A stretch of 48,338 nt of DNA from Bacillus sp. FJAT-47783 (GTDB lineage Bacteria > Bacillota > Bacilli > Bacillales > Aeribacillaceae), in NCBI RefSeq assembly GCF_022808615.1, contig NZ_JAKZKS010000027.1, positions 1 to 48,338 of the forward strand, in the 5' to 3' direction. The notes beneath the pieces were generated by a model, which had not been told where the DNA came from, made no database searches, and saw nothing but the letters and a program-made list of their open reading frames with translations. Below are positions 27,693 through 36,378 of the stretch, piece after piece (the first letter of the stretch is position 1; every line of letters begins with the position of its first letter). Made by a program: the position numbers and the translations under genes.

Positions 27693-28454
27693 ATGAATAT
27701 TCTAGAAGCAAATAAAATTCATAAAAGCTATGGCAATAAATTTAATAAACAAGAAGTGCTAAAGGGTTTAGACGTACGTATCAAACAAGGCGAATTTGTT
27801 AGCATCATGGGTGCATCTGGTTCGGGTAAAACGACATTGCTTAATGTTCTTTCTTCGATTGATAAGGTTAGTGACGGGACCATCAAAATTGATGGAAAAG
27901 AAATTACTCGGATGAAAGAAAAGCAACTAGCCGAATTTCGAAAATATCATTTAGGATTTATCTTTCAAGAATACAATTTACTCGACACGCTTACCGTGAA
28001 AGAAAATATTCTGTTGCCGTTATCGATTTCAAAAGTGCCGAAAAAAGAAGCGGAACAAAAATTCAAATCAGTGGCAACAGAGTTAGGTATTTATGACATA
28101 AAAGAGAAATACCCAAATGAAGTTTCCGGTGGGCAAAAACAACGTACGTCAGCAGCTCGCGCCTTTATTCATGAACCGAGCATTATTTTCGCTGACGAAC
28201 CAACAGGGGCACTTGATTCAAAGTCCGCTTCGGATTTATTAAACAAATTAAGCAACTTAAATCAAAAGCGAAACGCAACGATCATGATGGTTACGCACGA
28301 TCCCGTTGCAGCTAGCTACTCGAATCGAGTCATTTTTATAAAGGATGGGCAAATCTACACACAGTTAAATAAAGGCGAAGAATCAAGGAAGACGCTCTTA
28401 CAAGCCATTATGAAAACACAAGGTGTTTTAGGCGGGGTGCAATATGAGCATTAA
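27693..28454 (+). CDS. BceA-type ABC transporter ATPase
   Basis: 253 residues from ATG at 27693 (AGAGGAG upstream); the frame is open 30 codons earlier but that part covers the promoter. Walker [11 protein letters not shown]-loop [14 protein letters not shown], signature [15 protein letters not shown], Walker [14 protein letters not shown]-loop VTHD. Partner of the permease that follows. Such transporters free cell-wall lipid targets from bacitracin-like or lantibiotic peptides and signal to the kinase. Confidence 0.92.
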   Translation: MNILEANKIHKSYGNKFNKQEVLKGLDVRIKQGEFVSIMGASGSGKTTLLNVLSSIDKVSDGTIKIDGKEITRMKEKQLAEFRKYHLGFIFQEYNLLDTLTVKENILLPLSISKVPKKEAEQKFKSVATELGIYDIKEKYPNEVSGGQKQRTSAARAFIHEPSIIFADEPTGALDSKSASDLLNKLSNLNQKRNATIMMVTHDPVAASYSNRVIFIKDGQIYTQLNKGEESRKTLLQAIMKTQGVLGGVQYEH

Positions 28455-30390
28455 TCAACTAATCGTAAGAAATCTGAAAAAGAATTTAAAAAATTATTAC
28501 TTGTATGTTTTTGCCTTAATCTTTAGTGTTGCCCTTTATTTCGCCTTTGTCACCTTACAATATGACCCGTCAACGGATGAAGTCAAAGGATCGATAAAAG
28601 GTGCCGCTTCTATTCGAGCTGCATCCGTCCTACTCGTTACGATTGTCTCGATTTTTCTTTTATATGCCAATAACCTCTTTTTGAAACGACGCAGTAAAGA
28701 AATCGGATTATTACAAGTTATCGGAATGACGAAAAGAAGGATCTTTCGCATTCTTACTGTAGAAAATTTTATCCTTTATTTCGGCTCGTTAATAATCGGA
28801 ATCTTTCTTGGATTCTCTGCTTCAAAATTAGTTATGATGATCTTATTTAACATTACAGGTGTCGAAGCGATCGCACGGCTCCATTTTTCAATACAAGCGC
28901 TCATTCAAACACTTATTGTATTTACTGTTATATACCTCTTTATTATGTTCATGAACTATGTATATATTAAAAAACAAAGTATTTTATCACTGTTTAGAGT
29001 CGTTTCATCTACAGAAGCAAAAGTGAAGAAAATGTCCTTGTTTGAAATGATTATCGGGATTTTCGGCATTGGGTTAATCATTGTCGGCTACTATGTTTCA
29101 TCAAAATTATTTGGTGGCGACTTTACAACGATGAATGAATTGTTCCTTGCCATGATCTTTATACTAGCATCTGTCATCATTGGAACGTACCTATTTTATA
29201 AAGGATCTGTCAGCTTTATTTTACATTTAATTCGAAAGAGGAAAGATGGTTATTTAACAATCAATGAAGTATTATCCATTACATCCATTATGTTTCGGAT
29301 GAAATCAAACGCTTTATTGTTAACAATTATTACGACTGTATCCGCACTCGCAATCGGTTTATTGTCGTTAAGTTACATTTCTTACTACTCAGCGGAGAAA
29401 CAGGCTAAAAATTATGTGCCATCGGATTTTTCGATGACAAATACACAAGACGCTGAGCAATTTATGGAAACCTTACGTGCGAACGATATTCCCTATCAAG
29501 AAAATAGACTTGAAGTGATTTATGCAAAATTTAATATTGAGAACCTTTTAGATTCAAATTTAGAAGAATTACAAGTCGACGCAAAGGCCCTACTCACTCC
29601 CGTTATTAGTGAAAAAGAGGTTGATCATATCAAATTGTCAAAAGATGAAACGGTTTTTACAGGTTATAATGATTTACTGCAAAAATTTATGCCATTAAAA
29701 AATGAGGGACAAATCGAATTAAAGGGGAAAAGTGAAGTTATTTCCCAGAAATATTTAGGGTTAAAACACGATTACCCGATTTCATTGTATTTTACAAATG
29801 GTGGAATGCCTACAGCCATTGTCGACGAAGCAATCTTTGAACGTTTAAAAAACGATTTAGATCCAGAAATTCAAAAAGAATCATCCATTTATATCGGTAT
29901 TGATATCGTAAAGGAAGCACATATTGAAAAAGCAAATGATTTATTTAAAGAAGCTAGCTTTCACGATAACCTTTCGCACGATTCACGCCTTGAAATGAGC
30001 AACAGTCAGAAAAAAAACATGGGACTCATCATGTTTATCGTCGGCTTCTTAGGGCTAACCTTTCTTATTACGTCCGGCTGTATTCTTTATTTTAAACAAA
30101 TGGGTGAGAGTGAAGATGAAAAGCCGAACTACACCATATTAAGAAAGCTCGGTTTCACCCAAGGAGACTTGCTAAAAGGCATTCAATCCAAACAATTTTT
30201 TAATTTTGGCATTCCTTTAGTCATCGGGCTGCTTCATAGCTATTTTGCCGTCCAATCTGGCTGGTTTTTATTCGGGACCGAGCTTTGGACACCGATGATC
30301 ATCGTTATGATCCTTTATACCGCCTTGTATTCCATATTTGGTATTCTGTCTGTGCTTTATTATAAGAAGGTGATTAGAGAGGCGCTTTGA
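28444..30390 (+). CDS. BceB-type FtsX-like permease
   Basis: 648 residues, ten predicted membrane helices. A large extracellular domain of ~200 residues between helices 7 and 8 (from [20 protein letters not shown] to [12 protein letters not shown]) is the hallmark of BceB proteins and decides peptide specificity. FtsX-like segments flank it. Overlaps the ATPase gene by 11 bases and ends at a strong terminator. The specific antibiotic cannot be told from sequence alone. Confidence 0.92.
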   Translation: MSINQLIVRNLKKNLKNYYLYVFALIFSVALYFAFVTLQYDPSTDEVKGSIKGAASIRAASVLLVTIVSIFLLYANNLFLKRRSKEIGLLQVIGMTKRRIFRILTVENFILYFGSLIIGIFLGFSASKLVMMILFNITGVEAIARLHFSIQALIQTLIVFTVIYLFIMFMNYVYIKKQSILSLFRVVSSTEAKVKKMSLFEMIIGIFGIGLIIVGYYVSSKLFGGDFTTMNELFLAMIFILASVIIGTYLFYKGSVSFILHLIRKRKDGYLTINEVLSITSIMFRMKSNALLLTIITTVSALAIGLLSLSYISYYSAEKQAKNYVPSDFSMTNTQDAEQFMETLRANDIPYQENRLEVIYAKFNIENLLDSNLEELQVDAKALLTPVISEKEVDHIKLSKDETVFTGYNDLLQKFMPLKNEGQIELKGKSEVISQKYLGLKHDYPISLYFTNGGMPTAIVDEAIFERLKNDLDPEIQKESSIYIGIDIVKEAHIEKANDLFKEASFHDNLSHDSRLEMSNSQKKNMGLIMFIVGFLGLTFLITSGCILYFKQMGESEDEKPNYTILRKLGFTQGDLLKGIQSKQFFNFGIPLVIGLLHSYFAVQSGWFLFGTELWTPMIIVMILYTALYSIFGILSVLYYKKVIREAL

Positions 30391-30399
30391 TATAGCATT

Positions 30400-30433
30400 A
30401 AAGCTCTAGGCTAAAAGGAGCCTAGAGCTTTTT
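30400..30433 (+). terminator. Rho-independent terminator of the transporter operon
   Basis: AAAGCTCTAGGC (30400-30411) pairs with GCCTAGAGCTTT (30420-30431), followed by T residues. Perfect 12-bp stem. Confidence 0.9.
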
Positions 30434-30453
30434 ACAAATCGTACTTTTTAAAA

Positions 30454-30566
30454 CTAAACTTCAAAATATTGCTGTTTTATACAATAAAATGCTGATCTCT
30501 CACCTTGCTGCTCTACTAAAGAAAATCCCTGTAATTCCTTTATTATTTTTCTAATCGTTGGCTCTT
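30454..30566 (-). pseudogene. C-terminal remnant of an unidentified winged-helix protein
   Basis: A minus-strand frame ending at 30454 reads EPTIRKIIKELQGFSLVEQQ and GERSAFYCIKQQYFEV, the pattern of a C-terminal winged helix as in Fic-type or regulatory proteins. The upstream part is gone: at 30566 it joins a helicase fragment in another frame. Confidence 0.4.
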
Positions 30567-30775
30567 TCAAATTGTTGTTTAAAGTGATGAACGATTTCTC
30601 CATTTTCATGAGAAGTAAGTTTCACATTCCATTCATAATTAACTTTTAATGCATGTGCCGTTAAATTCGAACTTCCGACAATTAATGAATAGTAGTCATT
30701 ATGAGTAAAAATATATCCTTTCGAATGAAAACCTTTTAAATTGGTTAAACGTACTTCTAGATTGCTGATCTTCAG
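30566..30775 (-). pseudogene. Fragment of the PLD domain of the Nudix-linked helicase
   Basis: About 70 codons (KISNLEVRLTNLKGFHSKGY ... HHFKQQFE) match helicase residues ~106-176, that is bases 38761-38970, almost identically. It contains the HSK and GSSNLT phospholipase-D-like motif but no helicase. It is joined to the end of a Nudix gene at a GATCT-type microhomology, so an internal deletion fused the two. Confidence 0.85.
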
Positions 30776-31154
30776 ATAATTTTTCAATTGTCAGGATATC
30801 CGCTGGCGCCCAATCTAGGGACTTTAATTCATGGGGTTCTAACCATTTAACAGCCATATGCTCCGTTAACACAGGAACCCCTTCAATAATTCGGCAAGAG
30901 AAAGTCGTCAAATGAACAATTCCGAAATCATATTCGTAAACTGTATGTTCAATCTGTTCACCAATATCGATTTTACAGCCCATTTCTTCTTCAATTTCGC
31001 GACGCAATGCTTCCTTTGGTGACTCACCTTTTTCAATTTTCCCACCTGGAAACTCCCATTTCAAAGGCAATAATTTATCTTCTCCTCTTTGCGCACATAA
31101 TATTTTTCCATCTTCTATAATGACAGCTCCAACAACTTGCACATTCTTTTTCAT
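30699..31154 (-). CDS. Nudix (MutT-type) NTP pyrophosphohydrolase, left copy with altered end
   Basis: 151 codons. The first ~126 are almost identical to the Nudix gene at 44664-45068 (KKNVQVVGAVIIEDGKILCA). The Nudix box GGKIEKGESPKEALRREIEE plus EMG is intact, so hydrolysis of damaged or non-canonical (d)NTPs is possible. The natural last ~8 residues are replaced by about 25 out-of-frame residues from the helicase fragment. Upstream sequence is also duplicated from the right copy. Confidence 0.8.
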   Translation of the reverse strand: MKKNVQVVGAVIIEDGKILCAQRGEDKLLPLKWEFPGGKIEKGESPKEALRREIEEEMGCKIDIGEQIEHTVYEYDFGIVHLTTFSCRIIEGVPVLTEHMAVKWLEPHELKSLDWAPADILTIEKLSEDQQSRSTFNQFKRFSFERIYFYS

Positions 31155-31406
31155 TATAACCCCCTTGTGTCAACTGTTTTTATTTAGCCAACTTTATTAT
31201 ACTCCGATTGATATGATCTTCTGAAAAAAATGGAGAATTTTGTTTCAAAGAAAGCTGTTTAGTTTTACTTTCGTTAATTAATTTCCTCATTAAAGAGCAA
31301 TGCAAAAAAACTAGAAATCTTGTAACATCAAGGTTCTAAGGTTTTTTGTTTATTTTCAGCTTTGTAGAATAACGAATTCTCCCCCAACTATTTGATGTGT
31401 GAAGAG

Positions 31407-31529
31407 ATGGAAAATTGGAAAGAAAGAACAGATGAGCATATAAAGAGATTCCAATACAAAAGAACCCCCGTCGAATACCTGAACAAAGTAAAACAAAAAA
31501 TGGCTAAACCAATAACTGTGTTAGTTTAA
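31407..31529 (+). CDS. Short frame, possible transposase tail
   Basis: 40 codons from ATG at 31407: MENWKERTDEHIKRFQYKRT ... VEYLNKVKQKMAKPITVLV. The basic composition and KRTPVEYLNK resemble C-terminal tails of DDE transposases. No good ribosome site. Probably a remnant. The surrounding 31155-31684 has no other gene. Confidence 0.3.
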   Translation: MENWKERTDEHIKRFQYKRTPVEYLNKVKQKMAKPITVLV

Positions 31530-31559
31530 CCGTTTAAGTTTTTTTATTATTTTAGTCTA

Positions 31560-31684
31560 GCAGGGGCTCTTAAAAACCACCGAGTTAGTAAATCCGTTCT
31601 TCTCCAGCTTCCTTCGAGTACCAAAGGAAGCGCCCAGAACCGTCCACTTGCTTTCCTAATCCTATATGCCCCGCTCCTACTTTT
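31560..31684. other. GC-richer block of unknown nature
   Basis: This stretch is visibly richer in G and C than its flanks. It contains the hairpin GCTTCCTT (31607-31614) / AAGGAAGC (31624-31631). On the minus strand a frame of ~35 codons reads HIGLGKQVDGSGRFLWYSKE. It may be a gene remnant or a structured element of different origin. Not identified. Confidence 0.3.
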
Positions 31685-32055
31685 TTACAACTTCGAAGCA
31701 CTAAACCCTTTCTTCTTCGCTTGGACCATCTTAACCGTAGCGTAAATGATAGCAGAGCCGTCTGCTGTGAAAGGAAGAAGATTAAGGAGATTGAGGAGAC
31801 AGATAAATGCTAATATGGTTCCGTAAATGCCCAAATCCAATTATTTGGCGCAATCGATATTATCAACATTTCTAAGTACCTCTTTTCATTCAAATACGAA
31901 ACCTTTCCACCTAACAGATTTATTTTGATGGATTTAATCTCTTTCTTGAATACTTTAATAAAGAGAAGATGAATGAGTTCGTGCACCACCATCACACTGA
32001 TTACCATCAAATAGACAATCAAAAACTCCCTTATAAAGATAATAAAATTATCCAT
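31685..32055 (-). pseudogene. Frameshifted M50 (site-2-type) membrane protease
   Basis: From ATG at 32055 the frame gives a membrane helix with VMVVHELIHLLFIKVF (HExxH) and stops at 31810. In another frame from about 31850 the protein continues GIYGTILAFICLLNLLNLLP with FTADGS and ends at 31685. NLLPFTADGS is the second metal motif (NxxPxxxxDG) of site-2 proteases. One frameshift near CCAAATAATTGGATTTGGGC therefore breaks a ~123-residue protease. It is the last gene of an ABC transporter operon. Confidence 0.75.
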
Positions 32056-32061
32056 TATTTT

Positions 32062-32334
32062 CTAACTAGAGATACTTCTGGCTCTGAATTTTTTTATTCC
32101 AAAATAGCACAGGCAAATAAATAATAACCAAATCCCATAAGTGACAAGGATTTGAGGTGTTAAGGAAAATGTCGTAAAAAGCTCTTCTTCATTCATAATC
32201 ATGTCTATTTTCAATCCAAGTTTTGACATGTAAACCCCTGTTTCATCAATGGAAAACAAGGTAATAAAATAATCAAACAAAAATAGAAAAAGATAAAGAA
32301 CTGTTCCAAGAAAGATAAACTTAGATAGCTTCAT
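32062..32334 (-). CDS. Small membrane protein in ABC/M50 locus
   Basis: 90 residues with AGGAGT before ATG. Two membrane helices (~8-27 and ~62-80) with a polar loop between. It overlaps the permease end by 14 bases and is followed by the protease, so it belongs to the operon. Possibly an immunity or accessory subunit. No family recognised. Confidence 0.65.
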   Translation of the reverse strand: MKLSKFIFLGTVLYLFLFLFDYFITLFSIDETGVYMSKLGLKIDMIMNEEELFTTFSLTPQILVTYGIWLLFICLCYFGIKKFRARSISS

Positions 32335-33682
32335 CTAGAAAACTCCTTTTTATCAAAGAATATTTTATAAGAGTAAGAACCAATAATATGCTTATGAATA
32401 TAAGGAAGCTTTTCGAAATTAGGTATAGGGAAACAGCGATAATGACACATAGAACTGACGCAGAGAACTCATTAACAGAGCTTTTATTTTTGGGGAATAT
32501 AATACCCATGATAAGTGCTGCCTCAAAAATGATAAAACCGTAATATGCTGTTTTCTCATAATCTCCTTGAAGTCCAATCGCTGTGATAATCAATGGGAGA
32601 TTTATTAGCCAATTTACGAATGTGGTTATGATCGTCTCACGGAACGGAGTAAGTCCAAAAAATGGATTCATTTTCCGGTAAGATACCGTTGTACTATAAT
32701 AACGAATTGCTGAAAATGCAATCACAGGATATACAAAAACAAGAGTTGTCATGGCAATGACAAAATCTTTCGTATCAATATAGGATAAGCTGAAAAAGAG
32801 CGCTACGATTCCAATTAATCTTATTGTGAGCTTATTCCTAAATGTCCCTAATAAAATGAATGTCACTTGATTCATCGGAATGGTATACCGTGTCGAATAA
32901 AAATCTGACGAAGAATACATCTCTTCACTATTTTTGGATTGAAGAAAATAAATGGCAAGTGCTAACAAAACAGTTAGAACAAGTAGCAAGAAAATCAATA
33001 TTAGAACAAAAATATGGTTAATTTGCAACTTCATAGATTTGACTTGCAAATCGATTTTGAATCGGAAAATGAAAAAGTAAAAGAAAAGAAAAACAACTAA
33101 TATCATATTATTAATGTTGTAATACGTGAGCTTCAAGATTTTACTTACAGAGTAAAACACAAAATAATAGAAGCACACACTGCCCAAAAACAAGAGCTGA
33201 CAATAGACCAAAATCAATAAATTTAGTGATAAAGAAAAATGAAAAAGCTTCAGCAAAGGGATAATAATAGCAAAGATAATCAAAAAAGAACTATATCCCA
33301 ATAACAATTGAAAGAAAATACTCCCCAGCCAAATACTACCTTTCTCAAATGGCAAAATTTTGAGCTGATATTGCATTCTATTCGTAATGGAAAAAGAAAT
33401 CGTAACAATGAGATAAATTATACCCGAAATAATTAGGATAACATTGGTGAGACTCGAAAATAAGATATTACGCATTTCCATAGTTGTCTCGGCTTCACTG
33501 ACAAAAATCTTATTCAGTTCAGACACATTCAAAAGAAAGTACAGGACATAAGCCACAACCAAGCAGGCAAGTAAAATATACCTGTTTCTTCTCTTTTTAA
33601 AAATACTATTGGATAAAATGTTATTAAAAACTTCATTTAGTAGAATTTTGGTTATCGTTAAGGAATCGGTCAATTTTGTCAT
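32321..33682 (-). CDS. ABC transporter permease of putative peptide locus
   Basis: 453 residues with about 12 membrane helices and no large soluble domain. The frame opens 50 bases inside the ATPase gene end; no good ribosome site is visible at ATG 33682, so the true start may be translationally coupled. Size pairs with the 243-residue ATPase much as SkfF pairs with SkfE in B. subtilis. Likely exports a peptide or confers self-protection (inference). Confidence 0.7.
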   Translation of the reverse strand: MTKLTDSLTITKILLNEVFNNILSNSIFKKRRNRYILLACLVVAYVLYFLLNVSELNKIFVSEAETTMEMRNILFSSLTNVILIISGIIYLIVTISFSITNRMQYQLKILPFEKGSIWLGSIFFQLLLGYSSFLIIFAIIIPLLKLFHFSLSLNLLILVYCQLLFLGSVCFYYFVFYSVSKILKLTYYNINNMILVVFLFFYFFIFRFKIDLQVKSMKLQINHIFVLILIFLLLVLTVLLALAIYFLQSKNSEEMYSSSDFYSTRYTIPMNQVTFILLGTFRNKLTIRLIGIVALFFSLSYIDTKDFVIAMTTLVFVYPVIAFSAIRYYSTTVSYRKMNPFFGLTPFRETIITTFVNWLINLPLIITAIGLQGDYEKTAYYGFIIFEAALIMGIIFPKNKSSVNEFSASVLCVIIAVSLYLISKSFLIFISILLVLTLIKYSLIKRSFLDEAI

Positions 33683-34364
33683 AGTAGTTTTTTAATTCTC
33701 CATTATTAATTACTATTTCCTCAATTTTGCTTATATCCTTCATTACTTGCATTTTTCCGTAGCTCAATAAATAAACATCCGCCTGTGGATTACGATTAAT
33801 ATAATCCATATTGTGGGTAATTAAAATGAATTTCCGATCTCCTGATAGCCTATTAATTAAATACTCTGTTAAAAGGTAGCTCTCATAATCCAAGCCATTA
33901 AAAACTTCATCAGCGAAAATATACTGCACCCTTAAGGACAGAGACACGGCTATTTGCAGCTTTTTTTTCATCCCATAGGAGTAGCCACTAATTTTTTTAT
34001 AAATAGCTTCCTTCAAATGATATAGTTCAATAACAAACTGAAAAAATTGTTCATCTGCGTTTTCATATCGATTGAAAACAAAGTCCGCATATTCCTTTCC
34101 CGACAAATACTCAGGAAGATAGAAATCAGAAGGAATATAATACATTTTCAGTTTTGCTTCTTTCTCTTTATGGTCAATGGAATCTACCTGAATGTCGCCA
34201 TTTTGAAAAGGAGTAATATCACATATACAGTTTAACAGGGTGGTCTTCCCAGAACCGTTGACACCAACTATAATATCAGTACCTGTTGAACTAAATTTAA
34301 TATTGAGCTTGTCTAAGACTTTATTTTTTCCATATAATTTTTCTAAATTAGATACAGTAATCAT
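33633..34364 (-). CDS. ABC transporter ATPase of putative peptide locus
   Basis: 243 residues. Walker A GVNGSGKTT, a divergent signature SGYSYGMKKKLQIAVSLS, Walker B YIFADEVFNGLD and H-loop ITHN. The signature lacks the usual LSGGQ but retains SxGMxxKL as in bacteriocin and Na-type exporters. Followed directly by the permease. Order: 69-residue protein, ATPase, permease, 90-residue membrane protein, M50 protease. Confidence 0.85.
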   Translation of the reverse strand: MITVSNLEKLYGKNKVLDKLNIKFSSTGTDIIVGVNGSGKTTLLNCICDITPFQNGDIQVDSIDHKEKEAKLKMYYIPSDFYLPEYLSGKEYADFVFNRYENADEQFFQFVIELYHLKEAIYKKISGYSYGMKKKLQIAVSLSLRVQYIFADEVFNGLDYESYLLTEYLINRLSGDRKFILITHNMDYINRNPQADVYLLSYGKMQVMKDISKIEEIVINNGELKNYYDKIDRFLNDNQNSTK

Positions 34365-34448
34365 TGATTCAACCCTATAATTTATTTTTATTGTAGTAAG
34401 TAGTAAACATTAATATTTTAGAGAACGGCTATTTTAATTTATTTAGGT

Positions 34449-34658
34449 TTACATCCTATACCAATATCCCAAACTCGGCCAGCTCCACTTCAGCTTACCA
34501 GAAAATGCATAGCCACTTCCAGCCAGTAGTACAATTAAAACAACAACCCAAATGATCCATTTGTTTTCAATAATTTCCTTATGTTGTTCTTCGAGGTGAT
34601 TGATAAAAGAATAAATAGAACTCCAAAGCATGATTTGTACTTTGTTAATATCTACCAA
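34449..34658 (-). CDS. Small membrane-anchored protein, candidate peptide precursor
   Basis: 69 codons from a TTG at 34658, although no convincing ribosome site is visible; an ATG lies ten codons in. Polar helix, then a membrane segment WIIWVVVLIVLLAGSGYAF and an aromatic tail GKLKWSWPSLGYWYRM. It is the first gene of the ABC/protease cluster. A site-2-type protease gene at the end of the operon could act on such a single-pass precursor. That it is a peptide precursor is inference from size, topology and position. Confidence 0.5.
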   Translation of the reverse strand: MVDINKVQIMLWSSIYSFINHLEEQHKEIIENKWIIWVVVLIVLLAGSGYAFSGKLKWSWPSLGYWYRM

Positions 34659-34805
34659 AATATTAACTTTTTACATTTTATATTATTATATCATTTTCCA
34701 TTCAAAAAGAAATATTTCCCAATATCAGTAACAAATAAGTAAATTGTCTCATTTTTTCACACAAATCTTTGATAAACAGGAAAAATTTATTTTCAACATT
34801 AAAAC

Positions 34806-35261
34806 TTCTAAAGCTTTAAGATTAATCCAATTTAGAATACCTATCAATCCTATTAGGCATATAAGTCCAATAATAAATGGCAGAGACCCTCTGTACGAAT
34901 GTTTGCATACAAAAGCTTCTGGCTGACAAGAAAATATACATAGGTATTGATAACCCCGTAGAAGCCGAAGAATAATTAGTAAGAACGTTCATATTTGTAC
35001 GGAGCAAAGATATACAAAAACGCCCATAGGTGAATGATGGAAATTGGAATAATAGCCGCAATAAAAAAATCACTGGAAAATGGCTCTGCCACAATTGTAG
35101 CAGTCCAAAAGCATCAAAAAGAATCAGAAAAAAAACAATAATATTGCTTCTGTTTTCTTTAGGAGTTTGAAACTTTAAATAAGATTTTGTAACACGGTCG
35201 ATATCTAGTTGGTTGTTCAAGAATGACACCTCTTACTCTATTATTTAAACCAAGAGCCTAC
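34806..35261 (-). pseudogene. Broken second copy of the LXG immunity gene
   Basis: These 456 bases match 41540-41995 at high identity. They include the last codons of the LXG toxin gene (GSWFK and stop), the spacer, and about the first 135 codons of the immunity gene. A one-base loss near 35095 (CTACAATTG for CTACCAATTG) shifts the frame, and the 3' third is absent. It is an orphan immunity remnant. Confidence 0.85.
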
Positions 35262-35518
35262 ATCTGCTTTAAGAGGACTGTTACCTTAATGTTTCACATC
35301 ACTTCACTTTATCAAAGCTACTCCCCATCATCCACTATTAGCGGGACTACCTTCCCTTCATAAACGTTAATCAATCCATAACCTAGAATGGTTACTGAAG
35401 AATCAAAAAGGCTTTGTTATAGTTTTTATCTACTTAGTTCAGATTAAAAGTTCATGTGACGCAGTGCTTTCAAATAAAACCCGATAATATTTATAAGTGA
35501 TATACCCTTTCAATAACA

Positions 35519-35547
35519 TTTACTTATGTAAATATGTGCTATATAAT
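35519..35547 (+). promoter_or_regulatory. SigA-type promoter of the PH-domain gene
   Basis: TTTACT (35519-35524) and TATAAT (35542-35547) are separated by exactly 17 bases. The gene starts 41 bases downstream after a GGAGG site. The 35262-35518 stretch before it holds no gene. Confidence 0.65.
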
Positions 35548-35587
35548 AAAAACGCTAGATTTTACATTATTTGGAGGTCGAGTGCTT

Positions 35588-35953
35588 ATGGCGGATGTTA
35601 GTACAATTATGTCGTGGACTTTCTATGAGGAAGTTCCTGTACCTAGAGAAATAGAAGAAATACTAATTGACGATGAATCAGTAGAAGTAGCTTATAAGAC
35701 CGTAAGAGACGTAGCTGTCGTAACAAATAAGCGCTTCATTATTGCAGATCGTCAGGGACTAACAGGGAAAAAAGTTGAAATTTACACAATCCCCTTTAAC
35801 TCTATTATCATGTATTCAAGTGAAAATGGTGGTATGCTAGACGCTAATGCAGAATTGGAATTATGGACGAAAGCCGGTTGTTTTAAATTAAACTTGAATA
35901 AGAAAGTAAATATTCGAAAGCTTGATCGGATCATCGCTAAACATATTTTATAA
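35588..35953 (+). CDS. Bacterial PH-domain protein (bPH_1)
   Basis: 121 residues from ATG at 35588 (GGAGG 12 bases upstream). Strand-rich body with VAVVTNKRFIIADRQGLTGK and IYTIPFNSIIMYS, the core pattern of bPH_1 (PF08000) domains, ending in a helix RKLDRIIAKHIL. Cytoplasmic, probably scaffold or membrane-surface binding; function unknown. It is a lone plus-strand gene in a minus-strand island, with its own promoter and terminator. Confidence 0.8.
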   Translation: MADVSTIMSWTFYEEVPVPREIEEILIDDESVEVAYKTVRDVAVVTNKRFIIADRQGLTGKKVEIYTIPFNSIIMYSSENGGMLDANAELELWTKAGCFKLNLNKKVNIRKLDRIIAKHIL

Positions 35954-36008
35954 CAGCATTGAAATCTCAATGCTCTTAATCTGTAACCTTCTATTTTAAT
36001 TTTTCTGG

Positions 36009-36043
36009 AAAGTTGGCAACTATTTTGGGTGCCAACTTTTTAT
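36009..36043 (+). terminator. Terminator of the PH-domain gene
   Basis: AAAGTTGGCA (36009-36018) pairs with TGCCAACTTT (36030-36039) followed by TTATT. A weaker hairpin AGCATTGA/TCAATGCT at 35955-35974 precedes it. Confidence 0.8.
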
Positions 36044-36056
36044 TATAATAAAGCTT

Positions 36057-36250
36057 TTATACTGGCATTAGCCAAATTGGGAGATAAGCTCTTTCATCTG
36101 GAATGAAGAAACGTAAATGCGAAACAATAGGTGTAACGTTCATTATTCTCAATAATTTTTCAATCGTTGTTCTTAAAAGTGCTTCAGCTTTATCTTGACG
36201 CTGAGTGAAATACTTGACTGTCCACGATCTACAATGGATTCCATGTGAAC
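36057..36250 (-). pseudogene. C-terminal gene remnant, unidentified
   Basis: The minus strand ending at 36057 reads about 63 sense codons: SWTVKYFTQRQDKAEALLRT, then NVTPIVSHLRFFIPDERAYL and a short end PIWLMPV. Composition is protein-like but there is no start or N-terminus. Family not recognised. Confidence 0.4.
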
Positions 36251-36332
36251 AACCTTTCTAACTATAGTTTACTCTCAAACTCAAAATAAATTATGCCTGA
36301 TCCCACTATCAATGTACTTAGGTTCTTAAATA

Positions 36333-36363
36333 TAAAAACGAAGCTCTTTTTACGTAGCTTCGC
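36333..36363 (-). terminator. Terminator of the helicase gene
   Basis: CGAAGCT (36339-36345) pairs with AGCTTCG (36356-36362). On the minus strand it is followed by TTTTTATA. It lies just after the helicase stop. Confidence 0.75.
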
Positions 36364-36378
36364 TTTTATATTTAGCTA

